DNA of 64,000 bases from NCBI GenBank assembly GCA_963728895.1, contig CAVSLM010000007.1:62001-126000 (forward strand), given 5' to 3'. Shown piece by piece: positions 1 to 6,707 of the stretch. Within the stretch, counting starts at the first letter, position 1. Every line of letters begins with the position of its first letter. The notes below the pieces were generated by a model. It saw only the letters and a program-made list of their open reading frames with translations. It was not told where the DNA came from and made no database searches. Origin of the DNA: CAVSLM01 sp963728895. GTDB lineage: Bacteria > Pseudomonadota > Gammaproteobacteria > JBBQDK01. Made by a program: the position numbers and the translations under genes.

Positions 1-392
1 ACGACAACGTGCTTTTCGTCGGCTACCTGGAGCGCGGCGAGGCACTGTGGGACTGCTACAGTGCGGGCGACGCCTTCGTCTTCGCGTCGCGCACCGAAAC
101 CCAGGGGCTGGTGCTGCTGGAAGCCCTGGCGCTCGGCGTGCCGGTGGTGTCCACGGCGGTGATGGGCACGCGTGACGTGCTGCAACCCGGCTGCGGCGCG
201 CTGGTCGCCGAGGAGGACGTCGACGACTTCGCTGCCAAGGTGCGGCAGGTGCTGATGAGCGCCGAGCTGCGCACCAGCCTGGGCACCGCCGGACGCAGCT
301 ACGCGCAGCGCTGGTGCGCGAAGCGCACCGCCACACAGCTGCTGACTTTCTACGCCGAGGTGGTCGGCGGAGTGGTGTCCCGGGCCGCCTGA
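1..392 (+). CDS. GT4-family glycosyltransferase, C-terminal part (5' truncated by window edge)
   Basis: The gene enters the window already in frame (first full codon at base 3) and stops with TGA at 390-392. The visible 129 residues are the nucleotide-sugar-binding C-terminal half of a GT-B fold, family GT4 glycosyltransferase. The sequence shows the D-x-F-V-F-A-S-R-T-E-T-Q-G segment followed by EALALGVPVV, which is the E-x7-E type donor-binding motif of this family. The acceptor-specific N-terminal half lies outside, so the sugar and acceptor cannot be named. The next gene downstream is a second GT4 enzyme and then a PAP2 phosphatase, which suggests a glycolipid or exopolysaccharide role. 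That role is inference. Confidence 0.85.
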   Translation, partial: DNVLFVGYLERGEALWDCYSAGDAFVFASRTETQGLVLLEALALGVPVVSTAVMGTRDVLQPGCGALVAEEDVDDFAAKVRQVLMSAELRTSLGTAGRSYAQRWCAKRTATQLLTFYAEVVGGVVSRAA

Positions 393-525
393 TCCGCGCG
401 CGCTGGCCAACCCGCATATCCCCGCGGGATTTCGGTGAGATTTGCCGGCCAAGTGCCAGGTCCGTCATGGGAAATTCATCAAATCGCCATCGCAGCGACT
501 TGCGGCTGAAGCATATTGTCCGGCA

Positions 526-1722
526 ATGGATGCGCCACGGCCGCTGCCCATCGAAGTTTCTCCAGGCGTCGCCGCGTCGCTGCGCATCGCTATGGTGACG
601 GAGACCTACCCCCCGGAGGTCAACGGCGTGGCAATGACCATCGGTCGCCTGGTAACGGGAATGGTGAGCCGCATGCACCACGTGATGGTGGTACGCCCGC
701 GCCAGCGTCCCGCCGACGCGCGCCCGGTCTGCGAGCCGCGACTGGAAACCTCCATCCACGCCGGTATGCCGATCCCCGGTTACCGCGGTCTGCAGTTCGG
801 ATTACCGGCCCGCGGTCACCTGTTGCGGCGCTGGTCCGAATGGAAGCCCCAGGTCGCCTATATCGCCACGGAAGGCCCGCTTGGCTGGTCCGCCCTCCGG
901 GCCGCGCGCACGCTGGGGATCGCGGCGCTCACCGGATTTCACACCAACTTTCACAGCTACAGCAGCCATTACGGCTTCGGGCTGCTGCGTCCGGCGATAC
1001 AGGCCTACCTGCGCGCCTTCCACAACCGCTCGGCCTGCACACTGGTCGCCACCGACGCGCTGCGCCGCGAGCTGTACGGCGCGGGCTTCGAACGAATCGA
1101 GCTGCTGCCGCGCGGCGTGGACACCGAGCTCTACGGCCCGCACCGTCGCAGCGCGGCCGTGCGTGCCCGCTGGGGCCTGCAGGAGGACGAACTGGCGGTG
1201 CTGTACGTGGGCCGTATGGCGCCCGAGAAGAACCTGCACCTGGCGGTCGACGCCTTCCGCACACTACAGCGTGAATGCCCGAGCGCATGCTTCGTGCTGG
1301 TGGGCGACGGCCCGTTGCGCGAGCGGCTCGCGCGCGAGCATCCCGACTTCGTGTTCTGCGGCACCCACGTCGGCTCCAGCCTCGCCGCGCACTATGCCTC
1401 GGCCGACCTGTTCCTGTTCCCCAGCCTCACCGAGACCTTCGGCAACGTGACGCTCGAAGCCATGGCAAGCGCATTGCCGGTGGTGGCCTTCGACTATGCG
1501 GCCGCACACGCGCACATCCGCCACGGCGGAAACGGGCTGCTGGCCGCCTACGAGGATGCCGCGGCCTTCTGCGCCTGCGCCGTCGAGGCGGTGCAGGACA
1601 TTGCACGCCTGCGGCGCCTCGGCGCACAGGCGCGCGAGACCATGCAGGGCGTGTCCTGGGATGCCATCTACGGGCGCTTCGAGCAGCTGCTGCTCGCCCA
1701 TGCGCAGGTGGGTGCGGCATGA
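526..1722 (+). CDS. GT4-family glycosyltransferase, GDP-mannose-dependent alpha-mannosyltransferase-like (MgtA type)
   Basis: This is a 398-residue GT-B enzyme. After a roughly 20-residue lead it shows the N-terminal lobe start RIAMVTETYPPEVNGVA, the acceptor segment GFHTNFHSYSSHYG, the hinge RGVDTELY, the donor-site VGRMAPEKN, and the terminal FPSLTETFGNVTLEAMA with the two conserved glutamates. This profile matches the alpha-mannosyltransferases that mannosylate glycolipids, but the sugar is not proven by sequence. An in-frame ATG at 442 also exists; I chose the ATG at 526 because the family begins about 20 residues before the first beta strand and the extra residues look non-coding. It overlaps the following PAP2 gene by ATGA, so the two are translationally coupled. 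Confidence 0.85.
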   Translation: MDAPRPLPIEVSPGVAASLRIAMVTETYPPEVNGVAMTIGRLVTGMVSRMHHVMVVRPRQRPADARPVCEPRLETSIHAGMPIPGYRGLQFGLPARGHLLRRWSEWKPQVAYIATEGPLGWSALRAARTLGIAALTGFHTNFHSYSSHYGFGLLRPAIQAYLRAFHNRSACTLVATDALRRELYGAGFERIELLPRGVDTELYGPHRRSAAVRARWGLQEDELAVLYVGRMAPEKNLHLAVDAFRTLQRECPSACFVLVGDGPLRERLAREHPDFVFCGTHVGSSLAAHYASADLFLFPSLTETFGNVTLEAMASALPVVAFDYAAAHAHIRHGGNGLLAAYEDAAAFCACAVEAVQDIARLRRLGAQARETMQGVSWDAIYGRFEQLLLAHAQVGAA

Positions 1723-2255
1723 GCGCGCTGCGCTACCAACTCGCCTACGACCGCGTGTGTGCCGCGGACCGGTCGCTGTGCCTGCTGCTCAATCGCGCCA
1801 GCCGCAGGCGCGGCGTGGTACCACTGTTCGGCGCCGTGAGCCGGTTGGGAGACGGGATGTTCTGGTATGTGCTCATCCTCGCGCTTCCGGCGCTCTACGG
1901 CAGCCGCGCGTGGCCCGCCGTCGCGCACATGGTCGGCGTCGGGGTGGCCAGCCTGCTGGTCTACAAATGGCTCAAGGGCAAGACTCACCGTCCGCGCCCG
2001 TGCGCCGTGGAGAGCGCGATACAGAACAGCGTGGCACCGCTCGATCAGTTCAGCTTCCCGTCCGGTCACACGCTGCACGCGGCCGCCTTCAGCATGGTGC
2101 TCACCGAATACTACCCGGCGTTCCTGATCCTGGTGCTGCCGTTCACGCTGCTGGTGGCGCTGTCGCGCGTGGTGCTGGGACTGCATTATCCGACCGACGT
2201 GCTGGTCGGCGCGCTGTTGGGAACGCTGCTCGCCTACGCCATACTGCTCGTCTGA
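1719..2255 (+). CDS. PAP2-family membrane phosphatase
   Basis: This 178-residue integral membrane protein carries the three phosphatase motifs of the PAP2/type 2 phosphatidic acid phosphatase superfamily: K-G-K-T-H-R-P-R-P, then F-P-S-G-H-T, then S-R-V-V-L-G-L-H-Y-P-T-D, with the catalytic His and the Asp in the last. Hydrophobic segments separate the motifs, as expected for an enzyme acting on lipid phosphates or undecaprenyl pyrophosphate at the outer face of the inner membrane. Its ATG lies inside the stop of the mannosyltransferase-like gene (ATGA), so it probably dephosphorylates a lipid made or used by that enzyme. The exact lipid is unknown. It converges on mtgA with only about 24 bp between the stops. 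Confidence 0.88.
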   Translation: MSALRYQLAYDRVCAADRSLCLLLNRASRRRGVVPLFGAVSRLGDGMFWYVLILALPALYGSRAWPAVAHMVGVGVASLLVYKWLKGKTHRPRPCAVESAIQNSVAPLDQFSFPSGHTLHAAAFSMVLTEYYPAFLILVLPFTLLVALSRVVLGLHYPTDVLVGALLGTLLAYAILLV

Positions 2256-2279
2256 CTGACCCGCTGACAGGATTTCCGG

Positions 2280-3017
2280 CTAGCCCGCCATTGCCGCCGA
2301 CAGATGGCGGGCGATCTTGTCGACGCGATGATGGAATGTCCGGGTACGCGTCGCCGGATTGTCCTCGCGCGGGCTCGGCAAGGTCGCCACAAGCTGGATG
2401 GCCTGCCACGGCGTGAGCTCCTGCACCGAAACGTTCCAGTAATGCCTTGCGGCCGCCTGCACCCCGTAGATCCCCTGGCCGAACTCGGCGACGTTGAGAT
2501 ACAGCTCGAGAATGCGGCGCTTGCTGAGGTGCCGCTCCATGCGCCAGGTGAGCAGCAGCTCATGCCATTTGCGCAAGGGATCACGCGACGGGCTGAGAAA
2601 CAGGTTCTTCACGGTCTGTTGCGAAATGGTGCTGGCGCCGTAGACGATGCGGCCCTGCTCCAGATTGTAATCCATGGCCTCGTGGATCGCCTGCAGGTCG
2701 ATGCCCGAGTGGGTATAGAACCGGCTGTCCTCCGCCACCACGGCGGCCCGGCGCAGATGATCGGGAATCTGCGCGTAGGGCACCGCCTTCCAGCGCAACG
2801 GCGGCCAGTCCGCATGGCGGGCGCGCTCCTGCTCATAGCGTTCGATGAAGCGCGAACGGGGAACGGGTCCGTTGGCGAGCGCGTTCCAGTCCGGCCAGAT
2901 CCACGCCAGGTATGCAGCATCCGCCGCCAGGGCCATGACCAGTCCCAGAGCGAGCCAGCGCAACGCCACGCCGAGTCGCCCGGGTGCGCCGCGGCGCCTG
3001 GCGCGACGGGCGCTCAT
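2280..3017 (-). CDS. mtgA: Monofunctional biosynthetic peptidoglycan transglycosylase
   Basis: This 245-residue protein polymerizes lipid II into glycan strands at the periplasmic face of the inner membrane (family GT51, without a transpeptidase domain). A basic N-terminus is followed by one transmembrane helix (about residues 17-37). GT51 motifs are then present in order: EDSRFYTHSGID with the catalytic Glu, GASTISQQTVKNLFL, the KWHELLLTWRMERHLSK segment with the second catalytic Glu, and the RILELYLNVAEFG motif. Length agrees with E. coli MtgA (about 240). I chose the start at 3017 because its ATG overlaps the stop of the upstream aminotransferase gene by 4 bp and sits just before the membrane anchor. 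Confidence 0.95.
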   Translation of the reverse strand: MSARRARRRGAPGRLGVALRWLALGLVMALAADAAYLAWIWPDWNALANGPVPRSRFIERYEQERARHADWPPLRWKAVPYAQIPDHLRRAAVVAEDSRFYTHSGIDLQAIHEAMDYNLEQGRIVYGASTISQQTVKNLFLSPSRDPLRKWHELLLTWRMERHLSKRRILELYLNVAEFGQGIYGVQAAARHYWNVSVQELTPWQAIQLVATLPSPREDNPATRTRTFHHRVDKIARHLSAAMAG

Positions 3018-4189
3018 GCCCTGCCCTCGCAGGCCTGCGGCGTGAGCTCCGACACCGCCCGCGCGAGTGCCACGTAATCCTCCGCCTCGTTGTAGGCCTG
3101 AGCCGAGATGCGTACCCATCGCAAGGCGCCGAGCTCCAGCACCGGCACCTCGATGAGGTAGTCCTCCGACAGCAGGCGGCGCAGCGCCGCGACATCGCCG
3201 TGGGCGCCCTGCCAGCACTCCGGCAAGGCCACGGTCGCCATGGCGCCAAGCAGTTCCGGTGCCGCGGGCGGCGCGACTCGCCAGGCGCTCGCAAGCGTCT
3301 GCGCGGCGCTCGCCGCCAGCTCGTGGTTGTGCTGCATCAGGCCCTCGCGCTGCAGCTCGCGGTGAAAGTCCAGTGCCGCATCGATGCTGAGCCAGGGGCT
3401 CGGATCGCGGGTGCCGGTCCAGTCGAACTCGGCGCAATAGCCCACGCCGTAGCCCTTGGAAATGACCGTGGGATGGGTGTGCGCCTGGTGGGCAGGCGCC
3501 GTCCACAGGAAGGCGCAGCCCTTGGGTGCGAACAGCCACTTGTGGCAGTTGCCGGCGTACCAGTCGGCACCGATCCGGGCAATGTCGAGCGCGAGCATGC
3601 CTGGTGCATGGGCACCGTCGACCAGCACGGCAACGCCCCGCGCACGGCATAGCGCGGCGATCTCGCGCACCGGCATCACCAGCGCCGTGGGGGAAGTGAC
3701 GTGATCGACGATCGCGAGCCGCGTCGCCGGCGTCAGCGCATCGGCATAGGCCTGCAGCGCGGCGCCGCTCTCGTGCAGGGGAAACGGGACGCGGGCCTCG
3801 CGCACCACCACGCCGCGGTCGGCGGCGATGAAATGCGCCGCCTGGCGCACCGCCTCGTAGGCATGGCTGCCGAGCAGCAGCTCATCTCCGCTCTGCCAGT
3901 TCCAGCCGCGCAGCACCGCGTTCACGGCGCTGGTGGCATTGTCCACCCACACCAGGTCCGCGCCCCTCACCTGCAGGAAGTCGCCCAGCCTTGCCGCGGC
4001 GTCGCGCAGCCGCCCGCCCAGCTCGCGCCCCAGAAAGCGCGTAGGATTGCGCTCCATGCGTTCACGCCACAGGAGCTGCGCGGCCAGCACCGCGCGTGGG
4101 GTGGCGCCGAAAGAGCCATGATTGAGGTGGAGCGTGCCGGGCTCCAGCAGCCAGCGTTCCCGCAGGCCGCGGCCGAACGCGGCGGACAC
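3014..4189 (-). CDS. PLP-dependent class V aminotransferase (isopenicillin-N epimerase / cysteine desulfurase-like)
   Basis: This 391-residue fold-type I PLP enzyme resembles the CefD-like branch of class V aminotransferases. The N-terminus HLNHGSFGATP is the typical opening of that branch. The PLP-ring Asp lies in LVDGAHAPG and the Schiff-base Lys in GNCHKWLFAPKG. Family members include epimerases, desulfurases and selenocysteine lyases, and the substrate cannot be assigned from these motifs. It sits upstream of mtgA with a 4-bp overlap, so they are co-transcribed; this could hint at a link to cell-wall amino acids, but that is speculation. A second in-frame start within the first 20 residues is not evident. 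Confidence 0.85.
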   Translation of the reverse strand: MSAAFGRGLRERWLLEPGTLHLNHGSFGATPRAVLAAQLLWRERMERNPTRFLGRELGGRLRDAAARLGDFLQVRGADLVWVDNATSAVNAVLRGWNWQSGDELLLGSHAYEAVRQAAHFIAADRGVVVREARVPFPLHESGAALQAYADALTPATRLAIVDHVTSPTALVMPVREIAALCRARGVAVLVDGAHAPGMLALDIARIGADWYAGNCHKWLFAPKGCAFLWTAPAHQAHTHPTVISKGYGVGYCAEFDWTGTRDPSPWLSIDAALDFHRELQREGLMQHNHELAASAAQTLASAWRVAPPAAPELLGAMATVALPECWQGAHGDVAALRRLLSEDYLIEVPVLELGALRWVRISAQAYNEAEDYVALARAVSELTPQACEGRA

Positions 4190-4237
4190 GCCGGGTGCCT
4201 CAGCGCGCCCGGCAGGCGCTACGCAATAGCGCCGGCC

Positions 4238-4864
4238 TCACCAGTAGGCCAGGAGCCGTGCGTTCTGCACCTTGCTCTCGAAGTCCTTGAGCGGGCGATC
4301 GCCCTTCTCCACACACTGGCCGGTCACCACGTCGAATGCCCACTGATGCTTCGGGCAGGTGAGACGGTTGCCTTCCAGGGCAAGGTGGGGAATGTTGGTC
4401 ACCTGGTGTGGGCAGCGACTGTCATAGACACGAAACTCGCTGCCCTCGCGGTACACGAACAGACTGCGGCCGTCGCAGTCGACGTAGGTGATCTCGCCGG
4501 AAGGCGCCTCGTTCACCGCCATTACGTCGTGCCAGACGGACTCCCGACCCAGCATTTCCGGCCGGAACTCGGGGATGTCCATGTCCAGCAGGATGTCGAC
4601 GGCCCAGACGATCTTGGCCAGGCCCAGTGCAGGGAACGCCATGAGCAGCGCGTCGAGCACCTCCTGCGCGCTGGCTCCGTTGCGCAGGGCGCGCGACAGA
4701 TACTGACGAAAGCCGTTCTCGGTCTGGGAGTACACCTTGGTGATGAGCGAGATCAGATCGCGGGTCCGGGGATCGAGATGCTTGCCTGCCTCCTTCAGGA
4801 ACTTGAAGTACGGGCCCATGGCTTCCGGCCGGGCCTTCACCAGGTACTGCAAAGCGTCACTCAT
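4238..4864 (-). CDS. Carboxymuconolactone-decarboxylase-like domain fused to a Rieske [2Fe-2S] domain
   Basis: The 208-residue protein has an N-terminal all-helical CMD/AhpD-like domain (residues about 10-95) and a C-terminal Rieske domain (about 110-205). The Rieske motif is complete: C-P-H and then, 17 residues later, C-P-K-H, giving the two Cys and two His that ligate a 2Fe-2S cluster. The helical domain has no cysteine pair, so an AhpD-type peroxidase reaction is unlikely. The fusion suggests a redox partner or ferredoxin-like subunit for a small oxidoreductase, but no partner gene is adjacent. I chose the ATG at 4864 because a GGAGG box lies about 8 nt upstream; an ATG ten codons earlier lacks one. 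Confidence 0.8.
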   Translation of the reverse strand: MSDALQYLVKARPEAMGPYFKFLKEAGKHLDPRTRDLISLITKVYSQTENGFRQYLSRALRNGASAQEVLDALLMAFPALGLAKIVWAVDILLDMDIPEFRPEMLGRESVWHDVMAVNEAPSGEITYVDCDGRSLFVYREGSEFRVYDSRCPHQVTNIPHLALEGNRLTCPKHQWAFDVVTGQCVEKGDRPLKDFESKVQNARLLAYW

Positions 4865-4982
4865 CCCGCCAACCTCCGCCTGAACTTGCACCAATAGTGC
4901 GCTCTCGGCGCGCAGAACGCGCCGCAGCGTGCCGCTACGTTATTGGCTTTGAACTGGCGAAGCAAGTCCGGTGCAGTCACAC

Positions 4983-5010
4983 TTGCCAACGCCGCACGGG
5001 ACACGATAAT
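4983..5010 (+). promoter_or_regulatory. Putative sigma-70 promoter for the DUF4124 gene
   Basis: TTGCCA at 4983-4988 and GATAAT at 5005-5010 are separated by 16 nt, close to consensus, and lie about 60 nt upstream of the DUF4124 start codon. No other good -35/-10 pair is apparent in the 206-bp gap between the divergent CMD-Rieske and DUF4124 genes. Confidence 0.45.
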
Positions 5011-5070
5011 ACCGGACGCGACATCGATCGCCGGCAGTTGCGGTACCCACCATCACACGGAGACTCGATC

Positions 5071-5502
5071 ATGTTCAGCTGCAAGACACTGTGCCCTGCT
5101 TTGCTGTTGCTGGCACTCGGCGGTGGCGTACATGCAGAAGCCTACAAATCAGTGGATGAAAATGGCGTCGTCGAGTATTCGCAGCTCCCGCCTCCCGGGC
5201 GCGATTCGACCCCGATCCGCACTGACGTTCCGGGCGCGGCGCCGCCTCCCGCGGCACCCTCCGGCAACCAGCCTGCCCCTCGCGAAGTCGAACAGGCTGC
5301 AAAACCCGAGCAGGCGCCCGCCCCCGAGCTTACACTGGAACAAAGCTGCAAGCAGGCCCGAAAGAATCTGGAGACCCTGGAGAACCATCCGCGCATCGTG
5401 GTGCGCGACGAGAAGGGCGAGACCAAGCGCCTGACCGAGGAAGAGCGCCAGCAGCACATCACCGACCTGCGGGCACAGATCAAGCAGTATTGCGAGGAAT
5501 AG
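5071..5502 (+). CDS. Secreted DUF4124-domain protein
   Basis: This 143-residue protein has a signal peptide (CPALLLLALGGGVHA, cleavage expected after the AEA-like site) followed directly by a DUF4124 domain with the typical K-x-V-D-E-N-G-V-V-E-Y-S sequence. A Pro/Ala-rich linker of about 45 residues follows, then a charged helical C-terminus with two cysteines (QSCKQAR and QYCEE) that could form a disulfide in the periplasm. DUF4124 proteins are common periplasmic or envelope proteins of Proteobacteria with no established biochemical role. The upstream ATG-less region and the -35/-10 pair support the start at 5071. It is followed 26 nt later by the tautomerase-like gene and may share its transcript. 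Confidence 0.85.
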   Translation: MFSCKTLCPALLLLALGGGVHAEAYKSVDENGVVEYSQLPPPGRDSTPIRTDVPGAAPPPAAPSGNQPAPREVEQAAKPEQAPAPELTLEQSCKQARKNLETLENHPRIVVRDEKGETKRLTEEERQQHITDLRAQIKQYCEE

Positions 5503-5528
5503 CCACACACCGAGCCACGGAGGCCTCC

Positions 5529-5873
5529 ATGCCTTTCCTCAGGATACAGACCAACACCGAACCCGACGTTGCCGCAATCCGCGGCCTGCTCACGCAGGCC
5601 TCGCAGCTGGTGAGTCGCGAGCTCGGAAAGCCCGAGCGCTATGTCATGGTGGCGGTGGACGCCGGGTCACCCATGCTGTTCGCCGGCGAGGATTCCCCGC
5701 TCGCCTACCTGGAGCTGAAGAGCATCGGGCTGCCGAAGTCGGCAACCGAATCCCTCTCGCGCGCGCTCTGCGGGCTGATGCGCGAGCACATCGGTATTTC
5801 GCCGGACCGGGTCTACATCGAGTTCACGGACGCCCCACGGCAGATGTGGGGTTGGAACGAAGGGACTTTCTGA
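5529..5873 (+). CDS. MIF/tautomerase-superfamily protein
   Basis: The 114-residue length and the N-terminal MPFLRIQTN match the macrophage migration inhibitory factor family, in which removal of Met exposes the catalytic Pro-1. The central LAYLELKSIG and C-terminal VYIEFTDAPRQMWGWNEGTF region are the family's beta-strand and trimer-interface segments. Bacterial members tautomerize phenylpyruvate-like substrates in vitro, but physiological substrates are generally unknown. A weak GGAGG-like box (ACGGAGGCC) lies just upstream of the ATG. The gene converges on csbD, with a hairpin between the two stops. Confidence 0.88.
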   Translation: MPFLRIQTNTEPDVAAIRGLLTQASQLVSRELGKPERYVMVAVDAGSPMLFAGEDSPLAYLELKSIGLPKSATESLSRALCGLMREHIGISPDRVYIEFTDAPRQMWGWNEGTF

Positions 5874-5907
5874 ACCGAACCGGCACCCGCAAGTCACCAG
5901 CGCAATG

Positions 5908-5934
5908 CCGGGCGCCACCATACGCAGCGCCCGG
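5908..5934. terminator. Hairpin between convergent tautomerase and csbD genes
   Basis: A perfect 8-bp GC-only stem (CCGGGCGC / GCGCCCGG) with an 11-nt loop lies in the 83-bp gap between two converging genes. There is no U tract on either side, so if it terminates transcription it would do so weakly or bidirectionally. Position and stem strength are the only evidence. Confidence 0.4.
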
Positions 5935-5956
5935 ACGCTTGCGACCCGCAGCCGGG

Positions 5957-6154
5957 TCAATGCCTGCTTTCGAACTCGTTCACCTGCCGTTCGGCCTCCT
6001 CCTTGGAGATGCCATACTGCTCCTGGATCTTGCCCACCAGCTCATCGCGCTTGCCTTCGATGATCGTCAGGTCGTCATCCGTGAGCTTGCCCCATTGCTG
6101 CTTGACGTTGCCCTTGAACTGCTTCCAGTTGCCTTTTGCCTGATCCCAATTCAT
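5957..6154 (-). CDS. CsbD-family stress-response protein
   Basis: This 65-residue protein is a full-length CsbD-like member. It opens with MNWDQAKGNWKQFKGN and contains the KLTDDDL and GKRDELVGKIQE segments that define the family (E. coli YjbJ). It is a small, hydrophilic, helical protein, usually induced by general stress or stationary-phase sigma factors; no molecular function is established. The start follows a GAGGAGG box 5 nt upstream. An 11-bp inverted repeat lies about 50-85 bp upstream of the ATG and may be an operator shared with the divergent XRE gene. Confidence 0.92.
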   Translation of the reverse strand: MNWDQAKGNWKQFKGNVKQQWGKLTDDDLTIIEGKRDELVGKIQEQYGISKEEAERQVNEFESRH

Positions 6155-6205
6155 GACGCCTCCTCGGTGCAGGAACCACTTTCCATACGTCGATCGTCAG
6201 GCCCA

Positions 6206-6240
6206 TCCTGCATCGACACTGTGACTACATCGATGCAGGA
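6206..6240. promoter_or_regulatory. 11-bp perfect inverted repeat in the csbD/XRE divergent intergenic region
   Basis: TCCTGCATCGA at 6206-6216 is repeated as its exact reverse complement at 6230-6240, with 13 nt between. It lies in the 286-bp gap between divergent csbD (start 6154) and the XRE-regulator gene (start 6441). The geometry (centre-to-centre about 24 nt, over two helical turns) suits a dimeric regulator or an mRNA hairpin. The XRE protein itself is an obvious candidate ligand, which is inference. The rest of the gap shows no gene. Confidence 0.4.
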
Positions 6241-6440
6241 AACCTCCGCCTTTATTACCAGCATAGAACACGGGCAGACCTCATCAAGCGAACCGCGCCC
6301 ACAGTCGCAGCGGTACCTGCAACGTAAGGCGCACAAGGGAGTGCCTTGCCTGCAGTACGGCAGTCCATGTCTGGTACTTGCCTTCTGCTGCCCTGCACCA
6401 TAACAATATGGCCTCATCCACAAGAATGGATGTATATGAC

Positions 6441-6707
6441 ATGATTACGGCCGCCCAGATTCGTGCCGCCCGTGCGCTGCTCGGAATGGACCAACGCCGG
6501 CTGGCGGAAGCGGCGCGGCTCTCCCTCCCCACCATCCAGCGCATGGAAGCGAGCGGGGGGCAGGTACGTGGCAACGTGGAATCGCTGGTCAAGGTGGTCG
6601 AGGCCCTGGAAAAGGCCGGTGTGGAGTTGATCGCAGACGGCGCCGCGAGCTCCGGGGGCGGACGCGGCGTGCGACTCAAGGCGCCGGCCGCCCAGGACCC
6701 TGCGTGA
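6441..6707 (+). CDS. Small XRE-family helix-turn-helix regulator
   Basis: The 88-residue protein is little more than an HTH domain: ITAAQIRAARALLGMDQRRLA, then LSLPTIQRMEASGG, which are helices 2 and 3 of a lambda-Cro/XRE fold. A C-terminal Gly-rich tail follows. An ATG at 6426 gives five more residues; I chose 6441 because family members begin MITAAQIR. Its TGA overlaps the GTG of the hyfB-like gene (GTGA), so it is the first gene of the Ehr-type operon and is translationally coupled to it. It is a likely local regulator of the complex, or an autoregulator acting at the upstream palindrome. No ligand domain is present. Confidence 0.85.
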   Translation: MITAAQIRAARALLGMDQRRLAEAARLSLPTIQRMEASGGQVRGNVESLVKVVEALEKAGVELIADGAASSGGGRGVRLKAPAAQDPA

